Origin: CAVUOA01 sp963742955
Lineage (GTDB): Bacteria > Bacteroidota > Ignavibacteria > Tepidaquicellales > OLB5
DNA: 64,000 nucleotides
Direction of reading: 5' to 3'
Assembly: GCA_963742955.1 (NCBI GenBank)
Contig: CAVUOA010000012.1
Span: 248,001 to 312,000 of the forward strand
The notes under the pieces were generated by a model. It was given only the letters and a program-made list of their open reading frames with translations, was not told the origin of the DNA and made no database searches. Positions 54,299 through 62,828 of this stretch are shown here, one piece after another. The stretch's first letter is position 1. Each line of letters starts with the position of its first letter. The position numbers and the translations under genes are program-made.

Positions 54299-54925
54299 AT
54301 GGCTTACGAATGGAAATTCAACCCAAGGCCTTATTCCGATGAAGAGGCTAAAACACTTTTAAAAGATGTAATCAGTCCGGAAACGTCTGACTGGCACTAC
54401 AATACACACCATAAAGGTTATGTTACATTCCTGAACAATATTGAAACAGCCCTTGAATCGGTTGACAGGGCAAAAGCAAACGGAAATTATTCCGAAATAG
54501 GCGAGCTTAAAAGAAGGTTTACATGGAATCATTCCGGCGCTTTGCTGCATGACCTCTACTGGGAAGTAATGGGAGGAGACGGCGATACTTCAAAGGGACC
54601 TGACGTTATTAAAGCAATTGAAGCCAATTTCGGCTCGCTGGATAAATGGAAAGCAGATTTCAAAGCATGCGCGGTTGCTGCCAAGCTCAGCGGCTGGGGA
54701 CTACTTGTATTTGATAAGCTTTATTCAGGGAGGCTTATTAACGTTCTGGTCGATGAACACCAGTACGGAGCAATCTGGGGAGGCATTCCTTTAATTGCAT
54801 GCGATGTGTTTGAACACGCATATTATCATAAAGACGGACCCGGCAGAGCTAAGTATATAGATAATTTCATGAGTCATCTGCACTGGGGAAGAATAAACGA
54901 TAGATATAAAAAATTTGTAAAATAG
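54299..54925 (+). CDS. Fe/Mn superoxide dismutase
   Basis: This 208-residue enzyme removes superoxide. Metal ligands are seen in WHYNTHHKGYV (His), FTWNHSGALLHDLYW (His) and ACDVFEHAYYHKDG (Asp and His). There is no signal peptide, so it is cytoplasmic. A GGAGAGGA site precedes the ATG. The choice between iron and manganese cannot be made safely. It follows the Fe-S genes, fitting an oxidative-stress theme. Confidence 0.93.
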   Translation: MAYEWKFNPRPYSDEEAKTLLKDVISPETSDWHYNTHHKGYVTFLNNIETALESVDRAKANGNYSEIGELKRRFTWNHSGALLHDLYWEVMGGDGDTSKGPDVIKAIEANFGSLDKWKADFKACAVAAKLSGWGLLVFDKLYSGRLINVLVDEHQYGAIWGGIPLIACDVFEHAYYHKDGPGRAKYIDNFMSHLHWGRINDRYKKFVK

Positions 54926-54932
54926 TAATGCA

Positions 54933-55499
54933 TTGAAAAAACTTTTCAGTTTGTATATAATTATAAGCGGATTATTATTGTTTATAGGATGCGGCGCAAA
55001 AGATGAAGTGAAAAAAGAGGTTGTTTCCGATAGCAATACTTCATTCAACTGGAAAGATAATCTGTCGGTTTTGGATATACCGGACTTCGAGCTGAAGGGT
55101 AACCTTAACGGGAAAGATGTCCGGTTTCCGTATGTTGTTTTTGAAAAATGGAGAGGTTCTAACGATAACGTACTGAATTTCTCCACGGTTAAAGCGGAAC
55201 AAAATTGCGGTTATATTGAAAACTACCAGGGGTTCCAGCTTATAAATAAAGCTAATCCAATTGAAAAAGGGGAATATGTTAAGGGAAAGTTCACAGATGA
55301 TGCCAAAACATATCAATCTTTTTTCAGGTATATTGATAAAGACGGAACCTCATTTAAATCGGATGCGAACTGGGATTGTGCTTTGAAAATAGAGAGCACA
55401 TCAAGCAACACTGTAAGCGGAAAGGTTGCAATTTGCTTCAACGATGAAAAGAAAAGCTGGATTGCCGGCAGGTTTGAAGCAATTGTTTGCAACAATTAA
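54933..55499 (+). CDS. lipoprotein of unknown function
   Basis: The 188-residue protein starts at a TTG with a signal peptide and the lipobox LLFIGCG (cysteine near residue 20). The mature part has a globular beta-rich pattern (GNLNGKDVRFPYVVFEKW, KSWIAGRFEAIVCNN) that I cannot assign. It lies 7 bases after the SOD gene and may be co-transcribed. It is followed by another lipoprotein. Confidence 0.72.
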   Translation: MKKLFSLYIIISGLLLFIGCGAKDEVKKEVVSDSNTSFNWKDNLSVLDIPDFELKGNLNGKDVRFPYVVFEKWRGSNDNVLNFSTVKAEQNCGYIENYQGFQLINKANPIEKGEYVKGKFTDDAKTYQSFFRYIDKDGTSFKSDANWDCALKIESTSSNTVSGKVAICFNDEKKSWIAGRFEAIVCNN

Positions 55500-55530
55500 T
55501 TTAATATTTCTAAATCAATTATAAAGTGAT

Positions 55531-56013
55531 ATGATTAAAAATCATTTTAATTTACTATTTGTTGTGCTGATATCTTCATTTGTGCTTTTAAACGGGTGCG
55601 GTAAAAAAGAAAACACATCAAGCGGTGATAAAACAGGTGATACTACGCAGGTGCAAAAGCAGGACCAGAATACAAATCCTTCGGAAAATAAAAATAACGA
55701 GCTTGGAATTAAAGAAGGTCTTCCGGCTGATTATCCAACTGATGTTCCACAGCCTGATAATTCTAAAGTCCTCGGTTCGTTAAATACCTCGGAAGGAACG
55801 GTTGTAACATTTGAATCAGATAATAAACCGAGAGATATTCTCAGCCAGTACACTGCAGCACTTGAAAAAAGCGGGTATAAAAAAGCTGATAACGAGATGA
55901 TGAAAGATGAAGGCGGTATGGCAATGTGGAATAAGGATAAAAAAGAAGTCAGCATTATGCTTGCATGGGACAAAGACAAAAATAAAACTTCGGTTGTTGT
56001 AACCTATAAATAA
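55531..56013 (+). CDS. lipoprotein of unknown function
   Basis: The 160-residue protein has the lipobox VLLNGCGKK, a polar linker of about 40 residues rich in Thr, Gln and Asn, and a domain containing GLPADYPTDVPQPDNSKV and DILSQYTAALEKSGYKK. That pattern resembles small periplasmic alpha/beta lipoproteins seen widely, without a known function. The adjoining lipoprotein gene is unrelated in sequence. Confidence 0.75.
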   Translation: MIKNHFNLLFVVLISSFVLLNGCGKKENTSSGDKTGDTTQVQKQDQNTNPSENKNNELGIKEGLPADYPTDVPQPDNSKVLGSLNTSEGTVVTFESDNKPRDILSQYTAALEKSGYKKADNEMMKDEGGMAMWNKDKKEVSIMLAWDKDKNKTSVVVTYK

Positions 56014-56032
56014 TTTAACTTAATAGGTAATT

Positions 56033-57049
56033 TTGAAATATCTTATTAAGATATTGAGCCTGTCCTGTTTGTTTGGGACAGGCTTCGTTTTAATGTTAAT
56101 TGCGGTTGAGCTGCATGCACAGCCGCTTCCGCCCATTGTCTTTGTCTCAAGGAACCTTGAACATAACGGAAATATGTACTGCCCTCAATCAGGACTTTTA
56201 CCCGGTATGGGACCGTTTTCACGATTCAGCGTCGTTGGCGGAAGGCTTCTTGTGAGAGAATCAAACGGAACGGTAAGAGTATTGGTTGACAGTACAATGA
56301 GTTTTAACGGTATTAGCCTCATCGATGTATCCGACCCTGATGTTTTCTGGGATGCTTCAAAGATTGTTTTTGCCGGAACCCAAAGCCGTGACAGCTCATG
56401 GCGTATTTATGAAATTAATTCTGACGGTACAAATTTCAGAGCTATAACTTATTCGGATAGAAACATTGACCTCGCACAGTTCGGCACATCTGCTTACAAA
56501 TTTCAAAAATATGATGATATTGACCCCTGTTATCTTCCTGACGGACGAATATGTTTTGCAAGTACACGGTATCCTTCTCTTTCTGAATATTACGGGAAAA
56601 GAACTACCAATCTTTACATTATAAATTCAGATGGGTCAAACCTTCACCGTATTACTACGGAGCGAAACGGAGCAGAGGAGCCGATGGTAAATCCTGTTTC
56701 AGGCAGGATTGTATTTTCAAGATGGTGGCTTAATTACGATAGACCTTCACTTGTTACTTATAATGGAATCACCCGTGATTCAGGATTAGCATTAAGCAAT
56801 GATATTGCAAACATCTGGCAGGCAGGAATTATTAATCCCGATGGTGACGCGCTCCAGCTTTATGCAGGTTTCCCCGAATCGAGAAACGGACTTCATACCT
56901 ACAAGCCGTTTGTTATGAATAGCGGAATATTATTAAGTGTTTTTATACCGCATACGCCGATGGTATATACTTCTGGCAGCACTGGAATAAGGTGGTATAA
57001 CAAAGGAGTTGACTATCCCCATTACATTACAGGAGTTAATCCAGGATAA
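56033..57049 (+). CDS. secreted PD40/TolB-like propeller protein, N-terminal part
   Basis: A TTG start leads to a signal peptide (cut near ELHAQP). A propeller follows with PD40-type repeats such as WRIYEINSDGTNFRAIT, DIDPCYLPDGRICFASTRY and LYIINSDGSNLHRIT. The opening (FVSRNLEHNGNMYCPQSG) and the propeller resemble proteins related to the hydrazine synthase alpha subunit, but that link is tentative. The frame ends at 57049 after a one-base shift near 57040. The rest, with the heme motif and T9SS tail, is in the next frame. Together they make about 830 residues. Confidence 0.78.
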   Translation: MKYLIKILSLSCLFGTGFVLMLIAVELHAQPLPPIVFVSRNLEHNGNMYCPQSGLLPGMGPFSRFSVVGGRLLVRESNGTVRVLVDSTMSFNGISLIDVSDPDVFWDASKIVFAGTQSRDSSWRIYEINSDGTNFRAITYSDRNIDLAQFGTSAYKFQKYDDIDPCYLPDGRICFASTRYPSLSEYYGKRTTNLYIINSDGSNLHRITTERNGAEEPMVNPVSGRIVFSRWWLNYDRPSLVTYNGITRDSGLALSNDIANIWQAGIINPDGDALQLYAGFPESRNGLHTYKPFVMNSGILLSVFIPHTPMVYTSGSTGIRWYNKGVDYPHYITGVNPG

Positions 57050-58535
57050 TATGCAATTGTATATACAGAATCCTCCTTCATATGGCACAATGCAGCCTCC
57101 GTATGCAACAGACCCGGTTGAACTGCCCGACGGCAGGATTTTATTTTCATATTCATCACATGTAGAAAATCAGGATTACGGTTTATATACAATTAATTTA
57201 GACGGAAGCGGTTTCCAGCCTGCTTTTGATATAGCAGGTAAGCTGGAATTAAACGCACAAGTGCTTTTACCAAAGCCCGTTCCGCCTGTTATTCCGGATG
57301 GGGTAACTTATGTCAGCGATGAGCTTCCTCCGACATCCGACCCGGGCACATATTATAAGAACGGCGGGTTCAGGTTTGACTGTGTAAATATATATACCAA
57401 CGGAGCTGTTGACCAGCTGATTACCGATGCACCGCCAATAACTAAGAATGCAAGAATAGATTTCTTTTTGAACTTCCAGCGTAAAGATACACTGGGACTT
57501 GATTCGGCAATTAGAGTCCATTCACAGCTGCTTGATTATGCAGGCGGAATTCATTTCGATAATGCTCCCGCTGATGTACCCATGTTTGAGCAGGTTGTTG
57601 ATAGTAACGGTAAAGTAATCTCCGGTTCAAAGCACCAGATTGCCCATGTAACAGGAATGAATTACGGCAGGCCGGGTACGGGCACTAAATGTGTAGGATG
57701 CCATGCAGGGCATACAACAATCCCCGTACCGCCGACAATCGGGTTAGGGCAGTTTTTCAACTCATCAACTTCTGCAAGTGTTACCCAAAGCTCATTCAGG
57801 TATGTTAACGATTCAATTCAGTATCCCGGTAAGAGAGTTGTTGACAGAAAAGCAAGGAATGATACGCTGCTTGTTAACTGGATAGCGAACGGAGCCAATA
57901 ACGAATTTGTTGATTTAAAATGGGATTTGCCGCTGGATGTAAGCGATATAGTTATTTACAACATTAAACCAAATCCTGCAAACAATACAAACATTCAGGT
58001 GACAGATTGTGAATTATATTTGTATCTTGGCGGGGTTGAGGTAAATCATATAAACTCAACCGGAATAATAAGCGGAAACGGGACAAAAATTACATTGACA
58101 GGCTTGCCAAAAGCCGATGAACTGAAAGTAATTGTTAAAAGCTTCACCGGACAAATAACAGGGCAAAGCGTAGCCGGTCTTGCAGAAGTTGAAACCATTG
58201 CAAGAATTTCTTTTTATGAAGTTAACGGCGTTAAGCAAATTTCATCAACGATACCGGGCAGGTTTTCTTTATCGCAGAATTATCCGAATCCGTTTAATCC
58301 TGCTACGATTATTAAGTTTGATATACCTGCTTTAGGTCAAATGCATGCCTTTAATGTGAATTTGAAAGTTTACGATATCCTCGGCAGAGAAGTTGCCGTC
58401 CTAATCAATAAACAGCTTTTACCCGGGAGTTATGAGGTTGATTGGAATGCTGCTAACTATCCGAGCGGTGTTTATTTTTACAGATTAGAAGCTGAAGGAT
58501 TTTCCGAAAGTAAAAAAATGGTTTTGGTAAAATAA
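57009..58535 (+). CDS. PD40 protein, C-terminal part with CxxCH heme motif and T9SS tail
   Basis: This frame continues the propeller protein (ELPDGRILFSYSSH, LYTINLDGSG). It then has KCVGCHAGHTTIPV at residues 227-240 of the frame, a CxxCH motif of the kind that binds heme c covalently. A beta-rich region and the T9SS tail from SQNYPNPFNPATIIKFD follow. Export through the inner membrane and then T9SS would allow heme attachment in the periplasm. A single CxxCH can occur by chance, but the His and flanking Gly/Thr residues fit. There is no independent start: the ATG/TTG starts in this frame lie inside the propeller. Confidence 0.8.
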   Translation: MTIPITLQELIQDNMQLYIQNPPSYGTMQPPYATDPVELPDGRILFSYSSHVENQDYGLYTINLDGSGFQPAFDIAGKLELNAQVLLPKPVPPVIPDGVTYVSDELPPTSDPGTYYKNGGFRFDCVNIYTNGAVDQLITDAPPITKNARIDFFLNFQRKDTLGLDSAIRVHSQLLDYAGGIHFDNAPADVPMFEQVVDSNGKVISGSKHQIAHVTGMNYGRPGTGTKCVGCHAGHTTIPVPPTIGLGQFFNSSTSASVTQSSFRYVNDSIQYPGKRVVDRKARNDTLLVNWIANGANNEFVDLKWDLPLDVSDIVIYNIKPNPANNTNIQVTDCELYLYLGGVEVNHINSTGIISGNGTKITLTGLPKADELKVIVKSFTGQITGQSVAGLAEVETIARISFYEVNGVKQISSTIPGRFSLSQNYPNPFNPATIIKFDIPALGQMHAFNVNLKVYDILGREVAVLINKQLLPGSYEVDWNAANYPSGVYFYRLEAEGFSESKKMVLVK

Positions 58536-58553
58536 AAAATTTTAATAAAGGAA

Positions 58554-58769
58554 ATGATTAGTAAAAAATCAGCAAGATTCACTTTAATTTTTCTTTTTAT
58601 CCTTTTTTCGCCCACATTTCTTTTTGCTCAAAATCAAAATCTCACAATTCTATGTGTTGCCGCGCACCCTGATGATGAAGACGGTGCAACACTGGCGTAT
58701 TATTCCTTATTGAAGGGATATAATGCTTACACAGTATTTTATACAAGAGGGAGAGGGCGGTCAAAATGA
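58554..58769 (+). CDS. PIG-L deacetylase, N-terminal part
   Basis: A signal peptide (cut near LFAQNQ) is followed by ILCVAAHPDDEDGATLAYYSLL, the metal-binding start of the LmbE/PIG-L family. The frame leaves the family at TRGRGRSK because of one extra base near 58745-58755. With that base removed it reads TRGEGGQNEIG into the frame of the next entry. Confidence 0.8.
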   Translation: MISKKSARFTLIFLFILFSPTFLFAQNQNLTILCVAAHPDDEDGATLAYYSLLKGYNAYTVFYTRGRGRSK

Positions 58770-60165
58770 AATAGGACCTGAGCTAAATGACGAACTTGGC
58801 AAAATAAGAGAACAGGAATGCAATAATGCTGCGAAAATTCAGGGGTCAACTCCATATTTTTTGGGATTTCTTGATTTTGGATTTTCCAAAACTGCAAAAG
58901 AAACCTTCAAGTTCTGGGGCGGAAAAGACAGCGTACTTAAAAGGATTGTTTATATGATTAGAATGATTCGTCCTGATGTTGTAATTACAAACCATGATAC
59001 CATTACTACAAAACCTTTTCGCCAGCACGGAAATCACCAGGCAGTTGGTATAACGATTTATGAAGCTTTTGATAAAGCAGCTGATCCCAATTATCATCCC
59101 GAACAGCTTGTTGGCGGTGTAGAGCCTTGGCAAATCAAAAAATTATATTTTCGTGTATTTGATTCAACAAAAACCGATAACGCAGTAACTATTGATGTCA
59201 GTCAAAAAGCGCCTGACGGACAGACAATTGCCGAGATTGCATTTAAAGCGCTCTCACAGCACAGAACACAGGGCATGGATAAGCTTACTCCGGAATCTGC
59301 ACCGTGGGCTTTTGGTAACAGAAAATATTTGCTTGTTAGAAGCGATAAAGATTATCCATATGACCCGGATGACTTATTCTCAGGAATCGAACATCATTCT
59401 TCTTCACCATTCTTAAGTAAATTAAAATCATATCAGACTAAATATTCATATTTCTTTCTGAATCCTTCAGATAGTTTGGAAATTCTTCACAGCCTGAAAT
59501 TTTATAAAGATGCAGATATAGGACTGGTTCAGTCTTACGATAATACAATTGCAAACACACTGGATGCATTTGGCGTTAAATACGATACTTTAAGCTCTGA
59601 AATGCTCCTGAATGCAAATCTGAATAAATACAGCGTTATAATTCTTGATATACGGGCATATCTTTACAGAAAAGACCTTGCCGAAAATAATCAGCGCATA
59701 CTTGATTTTGTTAAAGGCGGAGGAAATGTTATTTGTTTCTATCAAAAACCGCAGGACTGGAACGGAAAAGATTATGCGCCATATCCGCTTTACGTTACTT
59801 CAGAACGGGTCACTGAAGAAGATGCCCCGGTGACCGAACTTGAACCCGATAATTGGCTGTTTAACAGACCAAATATAATTGATGCAGGTGACTGGAACGG
59901 ATGGGTACAGGAAAGAAACATTTATCTGCCCTCAGGTGATACATCCTTAACTTCTCCGAAATACAAGAGACTGCTGGAAATGAGTGATGAGAATGACCCT
60001 GTACCTTCAACATCATTACTTTGGGCTGAATACGGTGCCGGTACTTATACTTACTGTTCACTTGCATTATACCGCCAATTAAAGATATTTAACCGCGGAG
60101 GATTAAAATTATTCTTGAACATGGTTTCTGAGCCGAGAAGAGAAATAAAAGAAAAATATAATTGA
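58723..60165 (+). CDS. PIG-L deacetylase, main part after frameshift
   Basis: This frame holds most of a secreted or periplasmic N-acetyl-sugar deacetylase-type enzyme: EGGQNEIGPELNDELGKIREQE, the RPDVVITNHDT strand and the second metal motif in FRQHGNHQAVGITIYEAF. The last 230 residues form an extra domain (IGLVQSYDNTIANTLDAFGV, YSVIILDIRAYLYRKDLAENN) resembling a glutamine-amidotransferase-like fold used by large LmbE proteins. The whole protein would be about 535 residues. The next gene starts inside its stop region. Confidence 0.8.
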   Translation: MLTQYFIQEGEGGQNEIGPELNDELGKIREQECNNAAKIQGSTPYFLGFLDFGFSKTAKETFKFWGGKDSVLKRIVYMIRMIRPDVVITNHDTITTKPFRQHGNHQAVGITIYEAFDKAADPNYHPEQLVGGVEPWQIKKLYFRVFDSTKTDNAVTIDVSQKAPDGQTIAEIAFKALSQHRTQGMDKLTPESAPWAFGNRKYLLVRSDKDYPYDPDDLFSGIEHHSSSPFLSKLKSYQTKYSYFFLNPSDSLEILHSLKFYKDADIGLVQSYDNTIANTLDAFGVKYDTLSSEMLLNANLNKYSVIILDIRAYLYRKDLAENNQRILDFVKGGGNVICFYQKPQDWNGKDYAPYPLYVTSERVTEEDAPVTELEPDNWLFNRPNIIDAGDWNGWVQERNIYLPSGDTSLTSPKYKRLLEMSDENDPVPSTSLLWAEYGAGTYTYCSLALYRQLKIFNRGGLKLFLNMVSEPRREIKEKYN

Positions 60166-61358
60166 CGGAAGAAACTCAGAACAACGGCGCAGAGCAATCA
60201 TCTGAATTGATACGGGGTGTCAGCCTCCGAAGCGCTACGGCGCTGAATATGATTGATATGATTGGCGTGGGTCCGTTTATCACTATACCGCTGATTATTG
60301 CAGCAATGGGCGGACCGCAGGCAATGATTGGATGGGTTGCAGGCGCTTTAATAGCAATGAGTGACGGGCTTGTATGGGCAGAACTTGGCGCTGCTATGCC
60401 TAAAGCGGGAGGCTCCTATCAGTACCTAAAAGAAATTTACGGTAAAGAAAAACTCGGAAAGCTCGCAAGCTTCCTTTTTATATTTCAGCTTACATTCAGC
60501 GCACCGCTCTCGATTGCTTCGGGAGTTGTGGGACTTTCATTATATTCCAGTTACATTTTCCCCTCTCTCGGGCATACATATTTTTCCTATGACCTTAGTT
60601 TGCCTCTGCCGTTAATCGGTCCGCTTGAAGCAAATCTTTCGGCAACCAATGGTACATTTCTTGCAATACTGATTTTATTGATTGCTGTTGTTCTTCTTTA
60701 CCGAAGGATTACCATTATTAGCAAACTTTCTCAATTCCTTTGGCTGGGAGTTATTTTAACTGTGTTATGGATAATTATATCAGGCGTTACTCATTTTAAT
60801 CCATCACTTGCATTCAGCTTCCCGCCGCATGCATTTGATTTTACATCAGGATTTTTCTTAGGGCTCGGCTCAGCTATGCTTATTGCAATTTATGATTACT
60901 GGGGATATTATAATGTTTGTTTTTTCGGCGGTGAGGTTAAAAATCCCGGCAGGAATATTCCCAGAGCAATAATTTATTCCATAATACTCGTTGCAATCCT
61001 GTATATGATAATGAACGTCAGCATTCTTGGCGTTCTGCCGTGGCAATCGATAAGCGATAAAGCCGGGACAGATGCAAGCAAATATATAGTTTCAGTTTTC
61101 ATGCAGACAATTTACGGCTCTTGGGCAGGGAATCTTGTTACCATACTTATTGTATGGACAGCATTTGCATCGGTATTCAGCCTGCTTCTTGGTTATTCGC
61201 GTGTGCCTTATGCAGCAGCGGTTGAAGGCGATTATTTCCATATGTTTTCAAAAGTACATCCGAAACATAAATTCCCGTATGTTTCATTAGTGCTGATGGG
61301 CGCAACCGCATCTGCTTTTTGCTTTTTAAAGCTCAAAGATATTATTGCTGCGCTTTAG
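60162..61358 (+). CDS. APC-family amino-acid permease, N-terminal part
   Basis: A TTG start overlapping the previous stop begins a permease of the APC superfamily: SLRSATALNMIDMIGVGPFITIPL in helix 1, GGPQAMIGWVAGALIAMSDGLVWAELGAAMPKAGGSYQYLKE with helices 2-3, and about ten helices in this frame. The frame ends at AAL at 61358 because of a one-base shift near 61345. The remaining helices lie in the next frame. Substrate unknown; amino acids or amines are typical. Confidence 0.85.
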   Translation: MTEETQNNGAEQSSELIRGVSLRSATALNMIDMIGVGPFITIPLIIAAMGGPQAMIGWVAGALIAMSDGLVWAELGAAMPKAGGSYQYLKEIYGKEKLGKLASFLFIFQLTFSAPLSIASGVVGLSLYSSYIFPSLGHTYFSYDLSLPLPLIGPLEANLSATNGTFLAILILLIAVVLLYRRITIISKLSQFLWLGVILTVLWIIISGVTHFNPSLAFSFPPHAFDFTSGFFLGLGSAMLIAIYDYWGYYNVCFFGGEVKNPGRNIPRAIIYSIILVAILYMIMNVSILGVLPWQSISDKAGTDASKYIVSVFMQTIYGSWAGNLVTILIVWTAFASVFSLLLGYSRVPYAAAVEGDYFHMFSKVHPKHKFPYVSLVLMGATASAFCFLKLKDIIAAL

Positions 61359-61642
61359 TTGTAATTAGAATTATAATCCAATTTCTTGCTCAAACAATAG
61401 GGGTAATTGTTTTCAGAATCAGAAGACCGGATATCAAAAGACCGTTTAAGATGTGGCTTTACCCGATACCCGCAGTTATTTCGTTTATAGGGTTTATGTA
61501 TGTGCTAATTTCAAGGAATAATTTTTTAAAGGAAGTCCGTTACGCGGCGGTTCTTATAGTTTTAGGATTGATTCTCTATTTCATCAGGTCATACAAACGG
61601 AAAGAATGGCCGTTTAAGGCAGTGCAGCAATATAAAACCTGA
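61319..61642 (+). CDS. APC-family permease, C-terminal part after frameshift
   Basis: Continuing from LKDIIAAL as VVIRIIIQFLAQTIGVIVFRI, this frame supplies the last two or three helices and the RRPDIKRPFKMWLYPIPAVI segment conserved at the end of APC permeases. It is not a separate gene. The corrected permease would be about 490 residues, a normal length. Confidence 0.8.
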   Translation: MLFKAQRYYCCALVVIRIIIQFLAQTIGVIVFRIRRPDIKRPFKMWLYPIPAVISFIGFMYVLISRNNFLKEVRYAAVLIVLGLILYFIRSYKRKEWPFKAVQQYKT

Positions 61643-61668
61643 CAAGGTTACCAAACCCAGTCAGGTTT
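61635..61668. repeat. hairpin AAACCTGAC...GTCAGGTTT
   Basis: This 9-base stem (16-base loop) overlaps the permease stop and is followed by an A/T-rich tract. It resembles a distant relative of the TCAGGT REP family or acts as a terminator. Confidence 0.55.
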
Positions 61669-61687
61669 AAAAATTTAATACCTGTAT

Positions 61688-61735
61688 CATCGGATTCCTG
61701 CTTTCCTGCCTGCTGCAGGCTGGCGCAGGAATGAC
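61688..61735. repeat. dispersed CATCGGATTCC...GGAATGAC repeat
   Basis: It shares its ends with 17470-17499 and contains a nested CCTGCCTGCTGCAGGCTGG palindrome. Confidence 0.65.
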
Positions 61736-61743
61736 AAAAAGTC

Positions 61744-62286
61744 TTACCTTAATATTGCAAGCAAAAGAAGTACAATCACCAGAACCAAAATTATTGTTAT
61801 AAGCGTGCCTGTATCTAAATCAAGCGCGTTATCTGCAGCATAAACGGTATATTCGTTTTGTTGAGTTAATGAATTAAAACCTGATTCTCTTACCGCAAAA
61901 AGGTCAAGGTCACCGTCACCGTCTTTATCGGCAAAGAATATCGGCATTGGCATCCCTGTTTTAAGGAATGAAGCTTCTTTGTATGTATCGTAATGTTTGT
62001 TTTCGAGTACAAACTCCGGTTTTTCCAACGTGCCGATGTTGCGGTAGTATTCCACATTGCCGTCATTGAATTTCAGCAGGTCGAATTTGCCGTCATGGTC
62101 AACATCAACGATAGCGGGATTTTCTATGTGCAGGTTGTTGTGAACATAAGCATAGGCGAGCTTCTTAATATCTGATTTAGAAAAAGTCTTTTGAATTTTA
62201 TCTGCAGTAGTTTGATTGTTTTCGTCTGCCCTCAAATTAATATTCAGAAAAGCAGAGATTGCTATAATAAAAATTATATATTTCAT
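61744..62286 (-). CDS. FG-GAP/EF-hand-type calcium-binding protein with C-terminal membrane anchor
   Basis: The 180-residue protein has a signal peptide (cut near NLRADE) and two FG-GAP/VCBS-like units with calcium loops DVDHDGKFDLL and DKDGDGDLDLF. It ends in a hydrophobic helix (LITIILVLVIVLLLLAILR) that anchors it by its C-terminus, in place of a T9SS tail. It is probably a periplasm- or outside-facing protein held in the inner membrane. The function is unknown. It is a much-shortened version of the usual FG-GAP propeller. Confidence 0.72.
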   Translation of the reverse strand: MKYIIFIIAISAFLNINLRADENNQTTADKIQKTFSKSDIKKLAYAYVHNNLHIENPAIVDVDHDGKFDLLKFNDGNVEYYRNIGTLEKPEFVLENKHYDTYKEASFLKTGMPMPIFFADKDGDGDLDLFAVRESGFNSLTQQNEYTVYAADNALDLDTGTLITIILVLVIVLLLLAILR

Positions 62287-62471
62287 AACTGGTTAAAATT
62301 AAGTTTGATAAATATATTTAATATTTAATGCAATTTCAAGTTTTTGAGGGATTTAGGTGCTTATATTTAATAACAATCCTATTTTAATTATTGTTGCAAG
62401 CCAATTTGGTATGAATTTATTTGATAGCTGATGTGGAGATTGCTTCGTTTTGCTCGCAATGACATTTCCTC

Positions 62472-62828
62472 TTACCAGTCAAACAGCTTAAACTTTTTCT
62501 TTTTCTTCTCAACGAATACTTCTCCGTTTTCAACCTTCACATTAAAAATATTCAGTTTGCCGGAAAACCCTTCGTCATTCGGAGGAACTTCACCTGTCAC
62601 TAGATGGAATTGCCACCCGTGAATAGGACATGCAAGATAAAGTTTATCATCAACAAATCCTTCATCCATTACATGCGAATGATTATGCGGGCAGGTATTT
62701 TCAACTGCATAAACTTTTTCACCAATTTTAAATACTGCGATTTCGGTTTCATCGTCAATCATAAACTTCCTTCCCCTTTTATTATTGGGAAGTTCCTTTA
62801 GGCTGCAAATTTTAACAAATTCCTGCAT
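62472..62828 (-). CDS. Rieske [2Fe-2S] ferredoxin
   Basis: This 118-residue soluble electron carrier has the cluster ligands CPHNHS and CPIHGWQF, the two-Cys two-His Rieske pattern. The length matches NirD/NifD-like small Rieske ferredoxins. Its ATG overlaps the stop of the upstream MBL hydrolase gene by one base, so both are translated together. The partner oxidoreductase is not visible. Confidence 0.92.
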   Translation of the reverse strand: MQEFVKICSLKELPNNKRGRKFMIDDETEIAVFKIGEKVYAVENTCPHNHSHVMDEGFVDDKLYLACPIHGWQFHLVTGEVPPNDEGFSGKLNIFNVKVENGEVFVEKKKKKFKLFDW

